Positions 8,037-15,286 of a stretch of 64,000 nucleotides of DNA are shown here, in pieces (position 1 is the first letter of the stretch; each line of letters begins with the position of its first letter). The notes below the pieces were generated by a model, which saw nothing but the letters and a program-made list of their open reading frames with translations, had not been told where the DNA came from and made no database searches. The DNA is from a virus, in IMG/VR virus record IMGVR_UViG_3300035695_000001, positions 50,139-114,138 of that record, one strand, 5' to 3'. The translations under genes and the position numbers were made by a program.

Positions 8037-8762
8037 TCATGGGACGACCAGCGGCACGAGGTTGACCAGGATGCCAGCGGGGGCCCCTAGACTCGGCGTC
8101 GTGGTGATCGCGATGGTGCCGCCAGGCAGGAAGGCGATGACGCAGTTCCCAGGCGGGGTCGTCGAGGTGAAGGAGAGCGTCAGACCGGCGGCGGACACGT
8201 TGACGGCCCCCGAGTTACCAGCGCCATCGGTGTAGGTGGCCGCGAGCGACGTCGGCGAGGCTTCCACCGTCACGTCGCCCGTCTGGGCCGTGATGGTGCC
8301 GGCCGCCTTGTCGAGCACCAAGGACGCACCCCCTGCCTTGGCGCTGACCTGCTTCGCAGTCGCGTCCAGTTCGACGTGGAGGTCCGCGTCCGTCTTGCTG
8401 TAGAGCCCGACCTTGTCGGCGCCCGTCGCGTCGAGCCACGCGAAGGCGTTGGCGTTCAGGCTGGTGATGACACGGTCCGACGAGCCGATCGTGAAGTTCG
8501 CATTGGCCAGCGCTTGCAGTTCCCTGTCATCGCGGGCCGCGATTCCGATCCGGTCGTCCCCGAGCGTCATCTGGACGACGCCAGCGCTCCCCCCTTGGGT
8601 GTCCGCTGGCGCAGGACCACCGTAGAACCCGAGCGACGCGAACATCGGCGCCTCTGCCGCAACGCCGGTTCCGTCGCTGGTGTCGCCGAGGTTCGGGGTC
8701 GCCCCGTCGTCCTCCGACGTGGCCGTGACGCCAAGGATCTCGAAGTCATAGTCGTTGACCAT
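8037..8762 (-). CDS. Baseplate spike / assembly protein V-like
   Basis: A 241-residue gene overlapping the hub gene by one base (TGATG). Its middle contains 'GDDRIGIAARDDRELQALA', similar to the region of Mu gp45/P2 gpV that precedes the beta-helical spike. The C-terminal half has a repeating strand pattern (KVGLYSKTDADLHVELDA, SLVLDKAAGTITAQTG) expected of a trimeric beta-helix needle. This would be the membrane-piercing tip under the hub. The N-terminal OB-fold typical of gpV looks short, so the identification is by order and repeat structure. Confidence 0.65.
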   Translation of the reverse strand: MVNDYDFEILGVTATSEDDGATPNLGDTSDGTGVAAEAPMFASLGFYGGPAPADTQGGSAGVVQMTLGDDRIGIAARDDRELQALANANFTIGSSDRVITSLNANAFAWLDATGADKVGLYSKTDADLHVELDATAKQVSAKAGGASLVLDKAAGTITAQTGDVTVEASPTSLAATYTDGAGNSGAVNVSAAGLTLSFTSTTPPGNCVIAFLPGGTIAITTTPSLGAPAGILVNLVPLVVP

Positions 8763-9979
8763 CAGGTGCTACCAGGGGAAGGACCGAGGATGAGGGCCCC
8801 GCTCGGGATGAGGATGCCGGACGTTCTCTGCCCACCGCTCACGTCGAGGTGCAGGGTACGTTCAAGCATCCAGAAGGTGGCGTCGAGCCCCTCTGGGACG
8901 ATGGCCAGCCGGCCCTGTGTGTCCACCGACCAGACCGCGCCAGATTTCGTGAGCCAGCCGTCGACCGTCCACCCCTTGACCTGGTAGGCGTGGACCGCGT
9001 GCTTGCCCAACACAAGTTGCGCCGCCGCGGTACACTTGGTCGGGTCTGAACTGTGCTTGTCTTTGTAGATCAGCGGCTTGGTCGGATGGGTCGCGCTCTT
9101 GTAAACGCATAGCGTAGGGAGCACGTCCGAAGCCAGCGTGACCGGGCTCTTGGGCCTGCTGGCGTTGAACGCGGCACCGCTCGTACCAGGCGGCGGCCCC
9201 TGTTGGCCAGCCTGCCCAATGACTGACGCCTGGGAGAACGCCTGCTTGTTGGTGGTCTCGACCTCGATGTCGCCGTAGAACAGGTTGAACTCTGAGCCGA
9301 GTCCTGGTTGCGTCGACATCCCCAGCGACCACGACCTTCCCTGTGTGTAGTTCGCCGTACCAAGGATGATCCCGCCGTTGCCGTCGTCGCGCATGACGAC
9401 GCCGAGCCTGGTCACGATCTTGTTGATGAAGGCGACGCAGTTCTCACCCTCCTTAGCTACCGCTGCCTTGGTTTTCAGATCGCTCACCACGAACGGCGGA
9501 GCGGTCCCTCCGGGCAACGGCTTGCCTGAAAGAGCCTCGGCCCGTGCTCTACCGTCGGTGGTGATCGGGAAGCCGGGAGGGTAGTACGGCGCCAGCACCT
9601 GCCGGACAACGGCTTCGATCGACGTCGCCGACTTACTGCGGATCGTGTAGTCAGGGTTGACGTTGGCCTCGTGCGCCGTGGTGAGCAGGCTCTCGCACTG
9701 GATCTGGAGCGTGCATCCCGTCTTGGCGCTGTACCTCCGCTTCGCGCTGACGACGAGGTAGCGCCCCTGGCAGGCGCTGTTGACGTAGACACGAACCTCT
9801 GCCCCGCGGTCGAGCCTGGTCCTGTAGTCGTTCCACCGCGCGAGAGGCGGAGCGATGTGCAGGTCCAGATGGCCGAGCGGGTCGGTGAAAGAGTCCTTGA
9901 GCGTGGCCTGCGTGAACGTGTCGACGACGAAACCATCAGGGGTCGCGATGCGAAGTTGGGCGCGTGGCTGGTTCGCCAT
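8762..9979 (-). CDS. Baseplate hub protein (Mu gp44 / gpD-like)
   Basis: A 405-residue protein between the circularization-domain protein and the spike gene, where Mu keeps gp44 (P). Hub-like features include the N-terminal beta domain with 'VRVYVNSACQGRYLVVSAKR', the internal 'SIEAVVRQVLAPYYP' segment near residue 125, and 'ENCVAFINKIVTRLGVVMRDDGNGG' (split here only as a description of residues about 188-212), typical of the domain that connects tail tube to spike. The C-terminal half carries the SQASVIGQAGQ and QLVLGKHA regions. It should form the trimeric hub at the tail tip. Confidence 0.75.
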   Translation of the reverse strand: MANQPRAQLRIATPDGFVVDTFTQATLKDSFTDPLGHLDLHIAPPLARWNDYRTRLDRGAEVRVYVNSACQGRYLVVSAKRRYSAKTGCTLQIQCESLLTTAHEANVNPDYTIRSKSATSIEAVVRQVLAPYYPPGFPITTDGRARAEALSGKPLPGGTAPPFVVSDLKTKAAVAKEGENCVAFINKIVTRLGVVMRDDGNGGIILGTANYTQGRSWSLGMSTQPGLGSEFNLFYGDIEVETTNKQAFSQASVIGQAGQQGPPPGTSGAAFNASRPKSPVTLASDVLPTLCVYKSATHPTKPLIYKDKHSSDPTKCTAAAQLVLGKHAVHAYQVKGWTVDGWLTKSGAVWSVDTQGRLAIVPEGLDATFWMLERTLHLDVSGGQRTSGILIPSGALILGPSPGST

Positions 9980-9982
9980 ACG

Positions 9983-10936
9983 TCAGGCCGCCGTGTAGTA
10001 GGTGATGGCCTTGTACTTCGGCACCTGGACGAATGGGATCAACTGCGGGTTGAGCCCGAGGATGTCGTCGAAGGTGTTGCCCACCGAGTTTGCAAACGCG
10101 GCCAGGGTGGTAGGTGTGTCGATGGTCCTGCTCGCGGTTGGCCGGTTGGCCAGGCCGATCTGCGTCTGGGCGCCCTGGATGTAGGAGAAGAACGCCCAGA
10201 CGGCCGACAGCGCCTGGGACGCCTGACAGGCGTCGAGCGACGTCAGGATCTCAGCCATCGCGATGACGTCACCGATGAGCGCCAGGATCTGCGCCAGCGT
10301 CGTGAATGACAGCGAGAAGACGCCGCCCGAGATGGCCGCCCAGATCGACGAGAGAGAGATGCTCGCGCCCGTCGGCATCCCGTACATGCCCCACGTTTGC
10401 TGGGGCAGCCTCCCAGGCCCAGGGAAGACACCGAACTCGGCGCACGCTGCATCGGCAGCGCTCGCCAATGTGGCTGGGTTGCCGGCGAGCACGTCGCCGA
10501 AGAAGGCGATGGTGCTCGGATCCTCGTTGGTCAACTCCCAGGTGATGGTCACCGTGATGCCGCTCAGGCTCTCGGTGGTGATGGTCGTCGACCCGTCCGC
10601 CACGACGGCGCGAACCGACCCAAGGAGCGGGTGGACGAGATCCCCGGGGTTGCCGTCGAGCACCTGGGTCTTGAAGACCTCCCAGTATTCTGGGAACCAG
10701 CGCGCGTACCCCAGCGGTGGCGCTTGCGTCTGCGTGTTCAGGAAGCGGCACTCGACCTTGAACGGCTTGACGTCCATCCCGGTCCAGTCGTGGCCGGCGA
10801 TGTCGACATAGGGGTACTCACGCTTCGCCTGACGGTGCGTCCATTCGAGCGGGAAGGCGTGGTACGGCGGGAGCAAGAGCCCGCGCCAAGACGGCGCGGA
10901 GAGCCCTTGGATGATGGTGCTGTCGCCGGTCGCCAT
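9983..10936 (-). CDS. DNA circularization N-terminal domain tail protein
   Basis: ATG 10936 overlaps the tape-measure stop by one base (TGATG); a GTG one codon earlier is possible. The N-terminal 120 residues match the family named after Mu gpN/gp43: 'SWRGLLLPPYHAF' at the start, 'REYPYVDIAGHDWTGMDVKP' near 40-60, and 'GDLVHPLLGSVRAVVADG' near 100. The rest is helical and Ala-rich. In contractile phages this protein sits between tape measure and hub at the baseplate, and the order here is the same. Despite the family name the role is structural. Confidence 0.8.
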   Translation of the reverse strand: MATGDSTIIQGLSAPSWRGLLLPPYHAFPLEWTHRQAKREYPYVDIAGHDWTGMDVKPFKVECRFLNTQTQAPPLGYARWFPEYWEVFKTQVLDGNPGDLVHPLLGSVRAVVADGSTTITTESLSGITVTITWELTNEDPSTIAFFGDVLAGNPATLASAADAACAEFGVFPGPGRLPQQTWGMYGMPTGASISLSSIWAAISGGVFSLSFTTLAQILALIGDVIAMAEILTSLDACQASQALSAVWAFFSYIQGAQTQIGLANRPTASRTIDTPTTLAAFANSVGNTFDDILGLNPQLIPFVQVPKYKAITYYTAA

Positions 10937-13107
10937 CACTTCCCCGGAGTCGCGCCAGAGAAGACGCTGCCGCCACTGCCGTGGTTGGCTCGATCGACGA
11001 TCGTGCCCAGCGTAGCGATGTGACGGCCGATTGCATCGGCTGCGGCGTGTTGCTTGTCGGCTGCGGCGTGTTGCTTGTCGGCTGCGGCGTGTTGCTTGTC
11101 GGCTGTTGGACTCCCAGTAGCCGGCGTAGTACCAGGCGCTGCTGTGGTCGTATGGTCACCTGACCCACCGAGCCCGCCACCCTCGTCGTAAGCCGCTAGG
11201 GCTTGCTTGTGCTCCTTGAGCTTGGCGTACATCGCCATCAACTCGACTTGGGTCCGGCCCTTGGATTGCTCGCCTGAGTCAAGGGCAGCCTCCTCCTCGC
11301 CGACGTAGAATCTGGAAGCGTCAACGATTCGCTTCTTGAGCAGCCTCCGCTTGACCGAAGTCTCCTTGGACTCGCCAGGCTTCTCCTCGCCGAGCGCTGC
11401 GTACTGCGAGAGCGCCTCCTGACGCTCTTGCGCGTACGTCGCCATGGCGTTTGTATGCTCGCCGCCGCTGACCAGGTGTAGCGCTTGCAGGAATGCGACG
11501 ACGCCACGGACGGCCGTACCGAGGAGACCCACGGAGCCAGCGAGCGCCTCCCACAGCCCCTTGTTTGCTCCGATCTCTTTCATGAACCCGGTCAGCGTTG
11601 GGACCATCTCCTTGCCCACCGCCTGGACCAGGCTCTGCCAGGCGGCTTCCATCTGGGCTCCGCCCGTCGCTTGGACCGTGTTCACGTCCTGGAGCAGGTC
11701 CTTGTAGTCGCCCGACGCGGCGGCCAGTTCATCGAACTTGGCCTTGACCGCGGATGCCCCGGCGGCGGCCTTCTCCTTCTCGGTCCCCTGTGTTGAGGCA
11801 TACGCCTTATTGAAGGCGTCGAGCATTGGCGTCATCACGGCGCCTGGCTGACCCCTGCCGCCACCGCCGAAGATTTTGTCGAGCGCGAGCTTCATCGGGA
11901 CCGCGTTGGTCTCGTCCCCCTTGACGGTGTTCTGGGCGCGGGCCTTCACGAACATCTCCGCCATGATGTCTTGGATCGGACGGATCTTTGCCTGCCCGTG
12001 CTCGTCCTTCTCGGTCGAGTAGACGTCGAGTCCTAGACCACCCTTCCCGGTCCCCTTTAGTTTCGTGGCCTGGCTCGTGAGTTTGGACATGAACATGCCC
12101 ACAGCCTGGCCTGAACGCTCCGGGTCTCCACCCTCGCCCGCCGCACCGAGGAGCGCGTTCATGCCGCGAACGCCGAGCCGCTCGATGTCGTAACCTGCAC
12201 CCTTTGCACGCCCTGATGCCAACTGGAGTTGTGACGCCGCCTGCTCGAACGAGACGCCGCCAACCTTCGCACGAGCAGCAACTGCGGCCAGAGCGTCGCC
12301 CATCTCGTTGACGTCCTTGATCTTGAACTCGCGGTGGAGTTTGCCCGCGAGCGCCCCGATCTCCTCCGTCCCCTTCCCGGTCGCCTGCGACACCTTGGCG
12401 ATGACGTCGGCGTACTTCCGCGCGTCGGGGAGACTCCCGCTCTTCTCACGGAAAGCCCCTACGCCGGCTGCCACGTCCTCGGCCTTCATGCCAGGGTTGG
12501 CGATGGCGGTCTCCTCGAACTCCCGACGGAGCGCGGAGACGTTGGTCAACTTTTCTCCTGGACGGCGCGCGTCGATGGCAATGCGACGGGCGATCCCCTG
12601 GAGTTTCATCGACTCGCGGACGGCTCCGCTGATGCCGTCGATGACCTTGCCGCTGAGTCCAGAGAGGCTGGTCATCCAGCCGGCGCCGAGGTCGCTGATG
12701 AGCCGCTTCCCGATCCCTCCTAGGAGGTTCGGCACGACCATGGCAATGCGACGGGCCGAAGCCACCGCGGCGTCTTCGACCTTCTTGATCGATGCTTCCT
12801 GAGCCGCGGCGGCCTTCTTCGCCTCGTCCTCCCGGATCTTCGCGACCGCCTTGGCATCTGCCATGGCTTTCTTCGCAGCATCAGAAGACGCCTTGGCCGT
12901 AGCGCGCTCCTGTGCCGCCATCTCGGCCGTGACGTTGCGCGAGACGCCTAGCCTGGCGTTCATCGCCTTGCGCCACTCGGCGTCGGCACGTTCCTGTGCA
13001 GCCTGCTGAGCGGCTTGCGCTCGCACGCCGTCCTCGCCCAGCGTGGCGATGGCCTTCTTCAGTTCGGCGTCGCCGATCTTGCTGAACTGCCAGACGACTT
13101 CGGGCAT
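10936..13107 (-). CDS. Tail tape measure protein
   Basis: The 723-residue product has an Ala/Lys/Glu-rich coiled-coil N-terminal 130 residues, a hydrophobic zone (MVVPNLLGGIGKRLISDLGA), the tape-measure-type helical core with EEIGALAGKLHREF and VSFEQAASQLQLASGR, a second hydrophobic zone near residue 530 (LAGSVGLLGTAVRGVVAFLQ), and a Thr/Ala-rich C-terminal tail. The tail has three exact ADKQHAA repeats. It spans the tube lumen and sets tail length. Its first residues (MPEVVWQF..IGD) resemble the start of the gene just upstream. Confidence 0.85.
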   Translation of the reverse strand: MPEVVWQFSKIGDAELKKAIATLGEDGVRAQAAQQAAQERADAEWRKAMNARLGVSRNVTAEMAAQERATAKASSDAAKKAMADAKAVAKIREDEAKKAAAAQEASIKKVEDAAVASARRIAMVVPNLLGGIGKRLISDLGAGWMTSLSGLSGKVIDGISGAVRESMKLQGIARRIAIDARRPGEKLTNVSALRREFEETAIANPGMKAEDVAAGVGAFREKSGSLPDARKYADVIAKVSQATGKGTEEIGALAGKLHREFKIKDVNEMGDALAAVAARAKVGGVSFEQAASQLQLASGRAKGAGYDIERLGVRGMNALLGAAGEGGDPERSGQAVGMFMSKLTSQATKLKGTGKGGLGLDVYSTEKDEHGQAKIRPIQDIMAEMFVKARAQNTVKGDETNAVPMKLALDKIFGGGGRGQPGAVMTPMLDAFNKAYASTQGTEKEKAAAGASAVKAKFDELAAASGDYKDLLQDVNTVQATGGAQMEAAWQSLVQAVGKEMVPTLTGFMKEIGANKGLWEALAGSVGLLGTAVRGVVAFLQALHLVSGGEHTNAMATYAQERQEALSQYAALGEEKPGESKETSVKRRLLKKRIVDASRFYVGEEEAALDSGEQSKGRTQVELMAMYAKLKEHKQALAAYDEGGGLGGSGDHTTTAAPGTTPATGSPTADKQHAAADKQHAAADKQHAAADAIGRHIATLGTIVDRANHGSGGSVFSGATPGK
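11039..11101 (-). repeat. Three tandem 21-bp repeats in the tape measure gene
   Basis: The 21-base unit beginning GCTGCGGCGTG on the + strand occurs three times head to tail without mismatch (11039, 11060, 11081). It encodes ADKQHAA units in the C-terminal tail of the tape measure protein. A seven-residue period in a helical protein keeps the heptad register, so copy-number change would add or remove two helical turns. Confidence 0.9.
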
Positions 13108-13111
13108 GGCG

Positions 13112-13501
13112 CTACGACCCCACCTGGTTCAAGGCGTCGTCCAGACGCTGCTCGGCGAGCGCGGCGACCTCCGCCGTACGGGAGAAGCCCTTCTTCTCCA
13201 CGAAACTGGCGTGCTCGGCGTGCGCTCCCCAGGTCACCGTCACCGAGTCCGCGTCGATGACGGGAACTTCGGCGTAGGTGCTGGCGTCCAGCGCGCCGGT
13301 CTTGCTCTTGTACGCGGCGCTCGCCAGCGCCTCGGCCGTGGCTTCGTCCAGCGTGGTCTTCATGACCTCGGCGACGCCTTCCAGAGCCTTGATCTGTTCT
13401 GCGGAAGCGCCAGGCATCTCAGCGGCTTCGTCCACCTCGCGCAACGCTGCCGCGACAGCGTCTGCACCAGTGGCAGTGAAGTCCCAGAGGAGGGCTGGCA
13501 T
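13112..13501 (-). CDS. Small tail protein sharing its N-terminus with the tape measure
   Basis: A 129-residue protein just upstream of the tape measure gene. It starts MPALLWDFTATGADAV, matching the tape measure start MPEVVWQFSKIGDAEL in a M-P-x-x-x-W-x-F-x-x-x-G pattern. The C-terminal part 'WGAHAEHASFVEKKGFSRT' looks like the A-x-F-V-E-x-G segment of HK97-gp10/minor tail proteins. A tail-tube initiation or chaperone role is possible. The shared start suggests partial gene duplication or a common assembly signal. Confidence 0.6.
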   Translation of the reverse strand: MPALLWDFTATGADAVAAALREVDEAAEMPGASAEQIKALEGVAEVMKTTLDEATAEALASAAYKSKTGALDASTYAEVPVIDADSVTVTWGAHAEHASFVEKKGFSRTAEVAALAEQRLDDALNQVGS

Positions 13502-13504
13502 TGC

Positions 13505-14239
13505 TTACTCCGCGGCGGGCTCCGGCCTGGCAGCCAGCGCCGCTTCCAGTTCTGCGATCCGCACTCGCGCAGCAGCCAGCGCAGACTCCGCTGCCTCTCG
13601 GTCGGCAACGAACGCCGGGAGCGCTGCCTGTGCGTCCACGACCTCCTGCCTGGCGCTTGTGAGTTTTGCGGCCATGAGCGACGCGATGAGGATCGTCTCG
13701 CTCATGCTCCTTGGAGCGAACAGGATCTTGGGGATGTCGGTCCCGATGTTGCTGGCCAGGGCCGGCGCCATCTTCTCGACGATCTCGTCGGCGCTCTCCA
13801 CCGTGAGGGCCGGAGCGAGCGCCATCTCCTCCTTCGTCAGCCGGTACATGTTGTGGAGCGCCAGCCAGTTGTCGTCCGTCAGGCGCGACCGCATCGCGTC
13901 CGGGTTTTGGAACACCTGGCCACCCGGGGTACCGTCCGGCTTGACGTACCGCACGGCCAGACAGAGCGCTTCCAACGTCTCGGCCGAAACGCGGAGCCTG
14001 TCGTCGGCGCGTACGATCTCGGCGGCCTCCGCGTGCTTGGCCTTCTTGGAGAGGGCGACACGGCGGTCCGCCGCGAACACCAGTACGTCGTCGTCCTCTG
14101 CCGGGTTGAGCAGGACGATGGCCACGTTGAGCACCTGGTGCCCAGGCGCCCTGTAGAAGCCGTCGATGGGCCAGACCTTGAACTTGCGCGGCTGCTCGTC
14201 GATCAGTCTGAGGATGTCGATGGTCTGCTCTTGGCTCAT
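13505..14239 (-). CDS. Putative tail assembly chaperone
   Basis: A 244-residue gene between the tail tube and tape measure genes, the standard place for tail assembly chaperones. The N-terminal 150 residues are globular (LNPAEDDDVLVFAADRRVAL; LTDDNWLALHNMYRLTKEEM) and the last 60 form an Ala/Glu-rich coiled coil. It overlaps the preceding gene by ATGA. A T4-like or lambda-like programmed frameshift is not needed here because both overlapping frames have their own start. The assignment is positional. Confidence 0.5.
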   Translation of the reverse strand: MSQEQTIDILRLIDEQPRKFKVWPIDGFYRAPGHQVLNVAIVLLNPAEDDDVLVFAADRRVALSKKAKHAEAAEIVRADDRLRVSAETLEALCLAVRYVKPDGTPGGQVFQNPDAMRSRLTDDNWLALHNMYRLTKEEMALAPALTVESADEIVEKMAPALASNIGTDIPKILFAPRSMSETILIASLMAAKLTSARQEVVDAQAALPAFVADREAAESALAAARVRIAELEAALAARPEPAAE

Positions 14240-14850
14240 GACGTCGATCCTGTCGCAGCCCTGGCCGCGGCGAAAGCCATTCGATGCCCGTCAAGCAGGT
14301 GGCCCACTGGAATCCCCCAGTAGCGCTCTGGGCGCGGGATCCAGATCGGCCCCTTCGCAGCAAGGTGCAGGTCCATGCACTCGGCCAGAGCCCGCGCCCT
14401 GGCGATGTTCGTCTCGTCCGCGGCGCCTTCCTTCAGGCGCTCGTGCCAGGCTCTGACGTCGCTCGTTCGGTACGTCGGGCAGATGGCACCGAGGACCGTA
14501 AGGGCGGCCTCTGACAGCCCCTCCCACACCTCGGCGGGGAGCCGTCCGACGACTTCTTGTGAGGGGAAGATGGGGGCGGTGCCAGCCCAGACAGTGGTAG
14601 CGATGATCGTCCGCATTGCGCGGCGACCCTCCACGGCTGGCACCTCCGGGCACTCGGCAAGGTCCCAGGCTGAAGCCAGGACCAGCGAGGGGACCGCCCA
14701 GACCGTCATGGCCAAGGTGGGAGCGAAGGGAAGCCGGTAGGCCAGTCGCTTCGATGGGCGCGGGTCCAGCGTCCCGTCCGAACGCGGCGTCCCGAGCAGG
14801 CTGCGCCAGAGCCTGTCGGGCGCGATGTCAGTCGGCGGCGAGACGCCCAT
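14236..14850 (-). CDS. Hypothetical tail-region protein
   Basis: A 204-residue protein between the tube gene and the putative chaperone, ending in an ATGA overlap. It is helical with many Trp and Pro residues (MTVWAVPSLVLASAWDLAEC; RYWGIPVGHLLDGHRM) and no transmembrane segment strong enough to call. I recognise no family. The coupling suggests it is made in step with the following protein, so the pair could be a two-part assembly chaperone for the tube and tape measure. Confidence 0.6.
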   Translation of the reverse strand: MGVSPPTDIAPDRLWRSLLGTPRSDGTLDPRPSKRLAYRLPFAPTLAMTVWAVPSLVLASAWDLAECPEVPAVEGRRAMRTIIATTVWAGTAPIFPSQEVVGRLPAEVWEGLSEAALTVLGAICPTYRTSDVRAWHERLKEGAADETNIARARALAECMDLHLAAKGPIWIPRPERYWGIPVGHLLDGHRMAFAAARAATGSTS

Positions 14851-14853
14851 GGG

Positions 14854-15255
14854 TCACTGGAACAGAGCCGGGTCGCCCTCGAAGTCCGCGGAGAACTCCG
14901 TGATCGCCCCGTCCGCCGTCGTGACCTTCGGACCCGTGGTGATGTGGCACTGCCCCGAAGCCGCGGCCCCGTCGCTGTACCGCTGGATCTGGTAGTCGAG
15001 GATCTCGGAATTGGCGAACGCCAGTTCCAGGTCGAGCCCGTTGGCCAGAAACTGGAAGTCCATGTGGTCGACGATGTTGAACTTCCTGGTGGTCGATCCA
15101 GCCGTCGTCCCCATGTAGTTGCGGAGCGGGGAGCGCAGCGTCTCGCGCTTCCCGTCCAGTGACGTGTCGAACTTGACGTTGTTGGCGCGGATCCCTCCGC
15201 CACCCTGGGCAAGGGACCAGATGGACACGAAGTACAGTTCACCCAAACCTGCCAT
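14854..15255 (-). CDS. Tail tube protein
   Basis: A 133-residue protein directly downstream of the sheath gene, the invariant place and size of the contractile-tail tube. It is beta-rich with the features expected of a tube subunit: 'IRANNVKFDTSLDGKRET' near residue 21, a 'FNIVDHMDFQFLANGLDLEL' stretch near residue 60, and 'ITEFSADFEGDPALFQ' at the C-terminus. A stack of hexamers would line the channel through which DNA passes. The 31-base gap to the sheath stop carries nothing obvious. Confidence 0.75.
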   Translation of the reverse strand: MAGLGELYFVSIWSLAQGGGGIRANNVKFDTSLDGKRETLRSPLRNYMGTTAGSTTRKFNIVDHMDFQFLANGLDLELAFANSEILDYQIQRYSDGAAASGQCHITTGPKVTTADGAITEFSADFEGDPALFQ

Positions 15256-15286
15256 GGTTCACTCCTGTGCGTGCGCCTTGGCGCGT

